Position numbers and translations under genes: made by a program. This document shows positions 6,180 to 7,118 of a stretch of DNA of 7,118 nucleotides, piece after piece; position 1 is the first letter of the stretch, and each line of letters begins with the position of its first letter. The notes below the pieces were generated by a model that saw only the letters and a list, made by a program, of their open reading frames with translations, was not told where the DNA came from and did not search any database. The DNA lies in assembly GCA_018663565.1 (NCBI GenBank), contig JABJQE010000275.1, forward strand, positions 1 to 7,118, given 5' to 3'. The stretch comes from Phycisphaerae bacterium. Its GTDB lineage: Bacteria > Planctomycetota > Phycisphaerae > Phycisphaerales > SM1A02.

Positions 6180-7028
6180 ATGCAGGCGAATGAAACTGTC
6201 AACCGAGGTGTGCAAGCATGGATCCAATCCGTCCGGCCTGCGTCGCTGTGGTTTCTCGTGCTGGCCATCGTCATGTATATGGTGCTGGTCTATCTCGGAA
6301 ACCTCGTAGCGACGCCTTCAGAACTTCTACCATCGCTGCCCGCTGCGACCGGGTATGTCATTGTGCCGACATTTCTGAACTACGTTCCAAACTTCATCAT
6401 CATGGGCCTTCTGCTGGTACTGGTTGGACGACTTCGCTGCAATGACTTCGGCCTGATCCGCCTACGGTTTCTTCCCGCGGTCGTCTGGGTGCTCTGCACC
6501 TGGATTGTCGCTCAGATGTTCTTCATGCTGACTCATCTTGATGACATCTCGCTTGACCCCGCCTGGCACGGCCGAATCGTAAAGACGATCAGCAATACGG
6601 TTACGGGCCAGATGCTTGGGAATGCCTTGTACGAGGAGGTGTTCTGGCGCGCATTCGTGATGTCACAGGTTGTCCTGCTGCTGGTTCACCGAATGAAGTG
6701 GACCTTCGGGAAGGCGCTCGCTTGGGCGATCATTCTCTCCAGCATTCTCTTTGCCGTGTCTCATCTTCCACACGATTTTGCGCATGATCTTTCGGTGCAG
6801 AAGATCTTTGGCCTTCAGGTAGCTCGGCTTGCTGGCGGACTTGCCTTCGCAGGCATATTCCTTCTGTCGAACAACATATTCATTGCGATCGGTCTCCACA
6901 GCTTGTCGAATCACAGCCTCTCCTTGTTCGAGGGCAGCAGCAGTGTACTGACACAGGTTTTCATCACTCTTGTCCCCTTGCTGGTGCTGGTCCTCCTGGC
7001 TATTCGCCGACGATGGGCATCTGGCTGA
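6180..7028 (+). CDS. CPBP-family intramembrane metalloprotease-like protein (Abi/Rce1-like)
   Basis: A 282-residue multi-pass membrane protein. The three CPBP motif groups are intact: YEEVFWRAF (151-159; E152, E153 and R157 of EExxxR), FAVSH (191-195; H195), and HSLSN (240-244; H240 and N244). Hydrophobic helices lie at about 22-44, 60-83, 98-117, 178-195, 217-240 and 255-275, with a basic C-terminus IRRRWASG. The family includes eukaryotic CAAX protease Rce1 and bacterial Abi proteins linked to bacteriocin immunity, protein sorting or regulation; the substrate here is unknown. The ATG at 6180 has a weak GGA (6169-6171) 8 bases upstream and gives the usual short tail before the first helix; an in-frame TTG at 5985 would translate the repeat and is unlikely. 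The gene is alone on its side of the tRNA and is bracketed by the two repeat copies. Confidence 0.9.
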   Translation: MQANETVNRGVQAWIQSVRPASLWFLVLAIVMYMVLVYLGNLVATPSELLPSLPAATGYVIVPTFLNYVPNFIIMGLLLVLVGRLRCNDFGLIRLRFLPAVVWVLCTWIVAQMFFMLTHLDDISLDPAWHGRIVKTISNTVTGQMLGNALYEEVFWRAFVMSQVVLLLVHRMKWTFGKALAWAIILSSILFAVSHLPHDFAHDLSVQKIFGLQVARLAGGLAFAGIFLLSNNIFIAIGLHSLSNHSLSLFEGSSSVLTQVFITLVPLLVLVLLAIRRRWASG

Positions 7029-7062
7029 AACACCCTCCGGGATCAGGTCGTTGTTACATGAC

Positions 7063-7104
7063 AACAACACCCCCGTGAATACGGAGGTGCTGTGGGGTGG
7101 TGGG
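7063..7104 (+). repeat. Direct repeat, copy 2, downstream of the protease gene
   Basis: This is the second copy of the 42-base element at 6114-6155, in the same orientation and 949 bases away. It starts 34 bases after the protease stop. The GAAT-loop hairpin is kept (7068-7076 with 7081-7089), but the change at 7085 leaves one A-C mismatch. The G-rich tail continues to the window edge (GTGGGGGA), so the element may be longer than seen. No T-run follows, so it is not a standard terminator. Confidence 0.85.
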
Positions 7105-7118
7105 TTGTTGGTGGGGGA

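Noticed and set aside
5822..6274. A 150-codon minus-strand open frame ending in RTRTADLSFTKAPLCQLS
   Set aside because: It runs antisense through the tRNA-Thr gene, its terminator and repeat copy 1. The C-terminal residues are simply the reverse translation of the tRNA, a common false gene call.
7050..7065. GTTGT/ACAAC inverted repeat after the protease gene as a terminator
   Set aside because: Only five AT-leaning pairs and no following T-run; too weak to call.
6114..7104. Integron attC sites as explanation of the repeats
   Set aside because: A GTTRRRY-like GTTGAGT follows copy 1, but there is no matching RYYYAAC partner and copy 2 does not keep the core, so the attC model does not fit.
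5816..7118. tRNA-Thr as an integration site of a genomic island
   Set aside because: I found no second copy of the tRNA 3' end downstream and no integrase in the window; only trivial 7-base matches (GGTGGCT) occur.

Overview
The window looks like chromosomal DNA of a planctomycete, most likely of the Phycisphaerae. This is inferred from a secreted protein ending in two dockerin-type calcium loops of the GDxNxDGxVxVxDLL kind, a type II secretion-like pseudopilin with a C-terminal GWVDGHV motif, and a large secreted HEAT-like protein, all in moderately GC-rich DNA. No sequence search was run, so the taxonomy is provisional.

Left part (1-3116, minus strand). Four genes lie head to tail and almost touching, read right to left: a secreted dockerin-bearing protein (3116-2238), a prepilin-like protein (2241-1423, GTG start overlapping the previous stop by four bases), a small BFD-type [2Fe-2S] protein (1417-1154) and moeA, molybdopterin molybdenumtransferase (1135 to beyond the left edge, only its last few residues missing). 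The moeA gene has no stop inside the window. The spacing suggests one operon that mixes envelope or secretion genes with molybdenum-cofactor and iron-sulfur genes.

Centre (3117-5792). A gene-free stretch of about 510 bases separates this cluster from a divergent plus-strand gene for a 721-residue exported HEAT-like protein, which also carries what looks like a degenerate response-regulator receiver fold. The minus-strand side of the stretch would be a structured mRNA leader. It has a terminator-like hairpin with five U's just before the ribosome binding site, and three short complementary elements in which one segment can pair either with an upstream copy or with the ribosome binding site itself. 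This is the most interesting candidate regulatory system in the window.

Right part (5793-7118). A complete tRNA-Thr(CGT) follows the HEAT gene by 23 bases and is followed by a strong GC-rich hairpin, probably a terminator. Then comes a CPBP-family (Abi/Rce1-like) intramembrane protease with all three motif groups, flanked on both sides by a direct 42-bp repeat (40 of 42 identical) made of a hairpin and a G-rich tail. The second copy sits at the right edge, and whether the repeat continues as a family outside the window cannot be seen.
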